Below are positions 30,967 through 32,288 of a stretch of DNA of 32,288 nt, in pieces. The notes beneath the pieces were generated by a model. The model was not told the DNA's origin and made no database searches. It saw only the letters and a list, made by a program, of their open reading frames with translations. Each line of letters begins with the position of its first letter. The first letter of the stretch is position 1. The DNA comes from an uncultured Clostridia bacterium (lineage in GTDB: Bacteria > Bacillota > Clostridia > Christensenellales > Borkfalkiaceae): contig CALVWX010000018.1 in NCBI GenBank assembly GCA_944368215.1, forward strand, positions 1 to 32,288. The letters run 5' to 3'. The position numbers were made by a program, and so were the translations under genes.

Positions 30967-32288
30967 TTACTTGTTATTCTTTTCAGCGTTTGCAAGCAGA
31001 TCGCCGAGGGAAGTTCCGATGGAGATGGAACCTTCGTTCCAATCGGAATATTCATCGTCTGACCTTCTGGGTGCGCGGCTCCTTCTGGGAGACTCTTCGC
31101 TGTTCTTTTCCGCTCTGGGCTTTCTTTCGGGTTCGGGAAGAACTGCCTTGATGGAAAGGTTCATCTTCTTTGCGGCGGGGTCGAGCGAAATAATTTTTGC
31201 ATCTACTTCGTCGCCGACGTTAAGAACGGATGCGGGAGTTTCGATTCTTTCGTAGCTGATCTGCGATACGTGAACGAGACCGTCAATGCCCTTTTCTACT
31301 TCAACAAATGCGCCGAATGGAACAATGCGGACAACCTTGCCGTGGATAACGTCGCCGACAGCATATTTATCTGCAACGAGATCCCAAGGCTGGGGCTGAA
31401 GCTGCTTGTAGCCGATGGAAACCTTTTTGTTTTCCTTGTCTACTTTAAGAACTTTGAACTCATAAGTCTTGCCGATTTCAAGCACGTCGGTTACAGCCTT
31501 TGCTCCCGTCCATGACAAATCGGAAATGTGAGCGAGGCAATCGAAACCGTTTACGGAAACGAATGCGCCGAAAGACGTTACCCTTTCAACTTTTCCTTCA
31601 ACGACGTCTCCTACGTTGATGTTTGCGAAGAATTCTTCTTCCTTGGCGGCTTTAGCTGCTTCTCTTGCTTCCTTCTCTTCCTGAAGAATGACGCGCTGGG
31701 AAGCGATGATTTCTTTCTTTCTTGCGTCCTTCTTTACTTCGAGAGCACGAAGGCGAAGGGTTTTGCCGACATACTTTGTAAGATCTTTAACAAAGCTGGG
31801 GCGGATTTCCTTTGCGGGAACGAACACCGAATATGTGCCGAGCGTTGCTGTGAGACCGCCTTTGTTGTAACCGGTGCAGACGACCTGAAATTCCTTGCCA
31901 GATTCGATTTCTGCCGTGAGGGACTCTTCCTCTGCGAGAATTTTAATCATTTTCTGCGAGAGCTTTAAAGTGGGCTTAAGCTCAACGACCAACAAATCGA
32001 TCGGTTCGCCGATTTTACTTGCATAGTCGGCCGCGTTGTATTCTTCGCAGTCGAGCTCATCCTTGCTCAAAGGAATTTCCTTTTTCGAGAATGGCAAAAG
32101 AATCTGCAGGCCTTCGTCTGTTGCTTCCGAAATGGTAGCCGTGACAATCTGGCCCTTTTTGAACTTCGATTCGCTGTCGATCTTTGCAACCACATCAGCC
32201 ATGGAACTGGTTGCGTTTACTTCTGTGCTTTTTTCTTCCATCTTTAAGAGAACCTCCCGGTTTTGCGCCATCGGGGTAGATGCCCCCG
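30967..32288 (-). CDS. ispH-rpsA: Bifunctional IspH-ribosomal protein S1 fusion, S1 part (5' end outside window)
   Basis: The frame is open to the right edge. Upstream of the ATG at 32271 it reads GASTP, the conserved C-terminal motif of IspH (HMBPP reductase), in frame with the S1 part, as in the bifunctional IspH/S1 proteins known from Clostridia. Counting from 32271, four S1 domains lie near 38-105, 122-195, 218-290 and 304-376; the last two have the classical G-A-F-V-x-V/L-x-H-I/V-S pattern and the first two are degenerate. A charged Arg/Ser-rich tail follows. S1 domains bind mRNA or ribosomes; IspH makes IPP and DMAPP. A GGGAGG 11 nt before the in-frame ATG at 32241 could allow separate S1 translation. 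Confidence 0.85.
   Translation of the reverse strand, partial: GASTPMAQNREVLLKMEEKSTEVNATSSMADVVAKIDSESKFKKGQIVTATISEATDEGLQILLPFSKKEIPLSKDELDCEEYNAADYASKIGEPIDLLVVELKPTLKLSQKMIKILAEEESLTAEIESGKEFQVVCTGYNKGGLTATLGTYSVFVPAKEIRPSFVKDLTKYVGKTLRLRALEVKKDARKKEIIASQRVILQEEKEAREAAKAAKEEEFFANINVGDVVEGKVERVTSFGAFVSVNGFDCLAHISDLSWTGAKAVTDVLEIGKTYEFKVLKVDKENKKVSIGYKQLQPQPWDLVADKYAVGDVIHGKVVRIVPFGAFVEVEKGIDGLVHVSQISYERIETPASVLNVGDEVDAKIISLDPAAKKMNLSIKAVLPEPERKPRAEKNSEESPRRSRAPRRSDDEYSDWNEGSISIGTSLGDLLANAEKNNK

Noticed and set aside
1-32288. CRISPR arrays, insertion sequences, prophage, tRNA or rRNA genes
   Set aside because: No regularly spaced repeats, transposase or phage structural genes, or cloverleaf and rRNA-like segments were seen. 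The one tyrosine recombinase is better explained as XerS-like.

Overview
The window looks like chromosome of a spore-forming member of the Clostridia (Bacillota). The evidence is a complete spoIIIAA-AH operon, spoIVB, a GerW/YtfJ gene, two sporulation-type D,D-carboxypeptidases, a Gram-positive-type LexA box upstream of lexA, and an IspH-S1 fusion gene at the right edge. Genus cannot be settled from the sequence. Most genes are on the minus strand. The plus-strand exceptions are the glgP 3' end, a XerS-like recombinase plus hflX, lexA, and an iron-type alcohol dehydrogenase. I see no IS element, prophage, CRISPR array, rRNA or tRNA.

Layout from left to right. 1-374: glycogen phosphorylase 3' end and terminator. 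375-1132: AT-rich gap holding a perfect inverted repeat with dif-like geometry and a promoter. 1133-3456: solo tyrosine recombinase (XerS-like) and hflX. 3457-4417: a small 8-Cys protein divergent from lexA, with a LexA operator between them. 4416-7724 (minus): DUF2953-gerW-dacB-rluB-HAD. 7779-9145: alcohol dehydrogenase with a strong promoter of its own. 9189-12739 (minus): lysA-M50 protease-scpA-scpB. 12837-15661 (minus): spoIVB, a membrane protein (perhaps SpoIIM-like) and dacF-like. 15752-18711: nadK-argR-recN. 18766-23756: asp23, nusB-folD-ispA-dxs-tlyA. 23830-28110: spoIIIA operon. 28175-30028: htpG. 30198-30902: a Vat/CatB-family acetyltransferase preceded by an 11-codon leader ORF. 30967-32288: IspH-S1, 5' end outside the window.

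The order spoIIIA - asp23 (yqhY) - nusB - folD - ispA - dxs - tlyA - argR - recN - spoIVB matches the Bacillus subtilis chromosome, but spo0A, xseA/xseB and accB/accC are missing from their usual places, and spmA/spmB are missing between dacB and rluB.

The most unusual signal is regulatory. Three sporulation transcription units (DUF2953-gerW-dacB, dacF-like, spoIVB) have no Shine-Dalgarno sequence. Each instead has a sigma-G-like promoter of fixed geometry: -35, 17 nt, a 7-nt -10, 5 nt, start codon. This predicts leaderless forespore mRNAs. nadK has a sigma-A promoter that also predicts a leaderless transcript. Other points of interest are a possible drug-responsive translational attenuator in front of the acetyltransferase, a dif-like site beside the solo recombinase, a lysA promoter lying inside the terminator of the gene before it, and an in-frame IspH-S1 fusion with a possible internal start for free S1.
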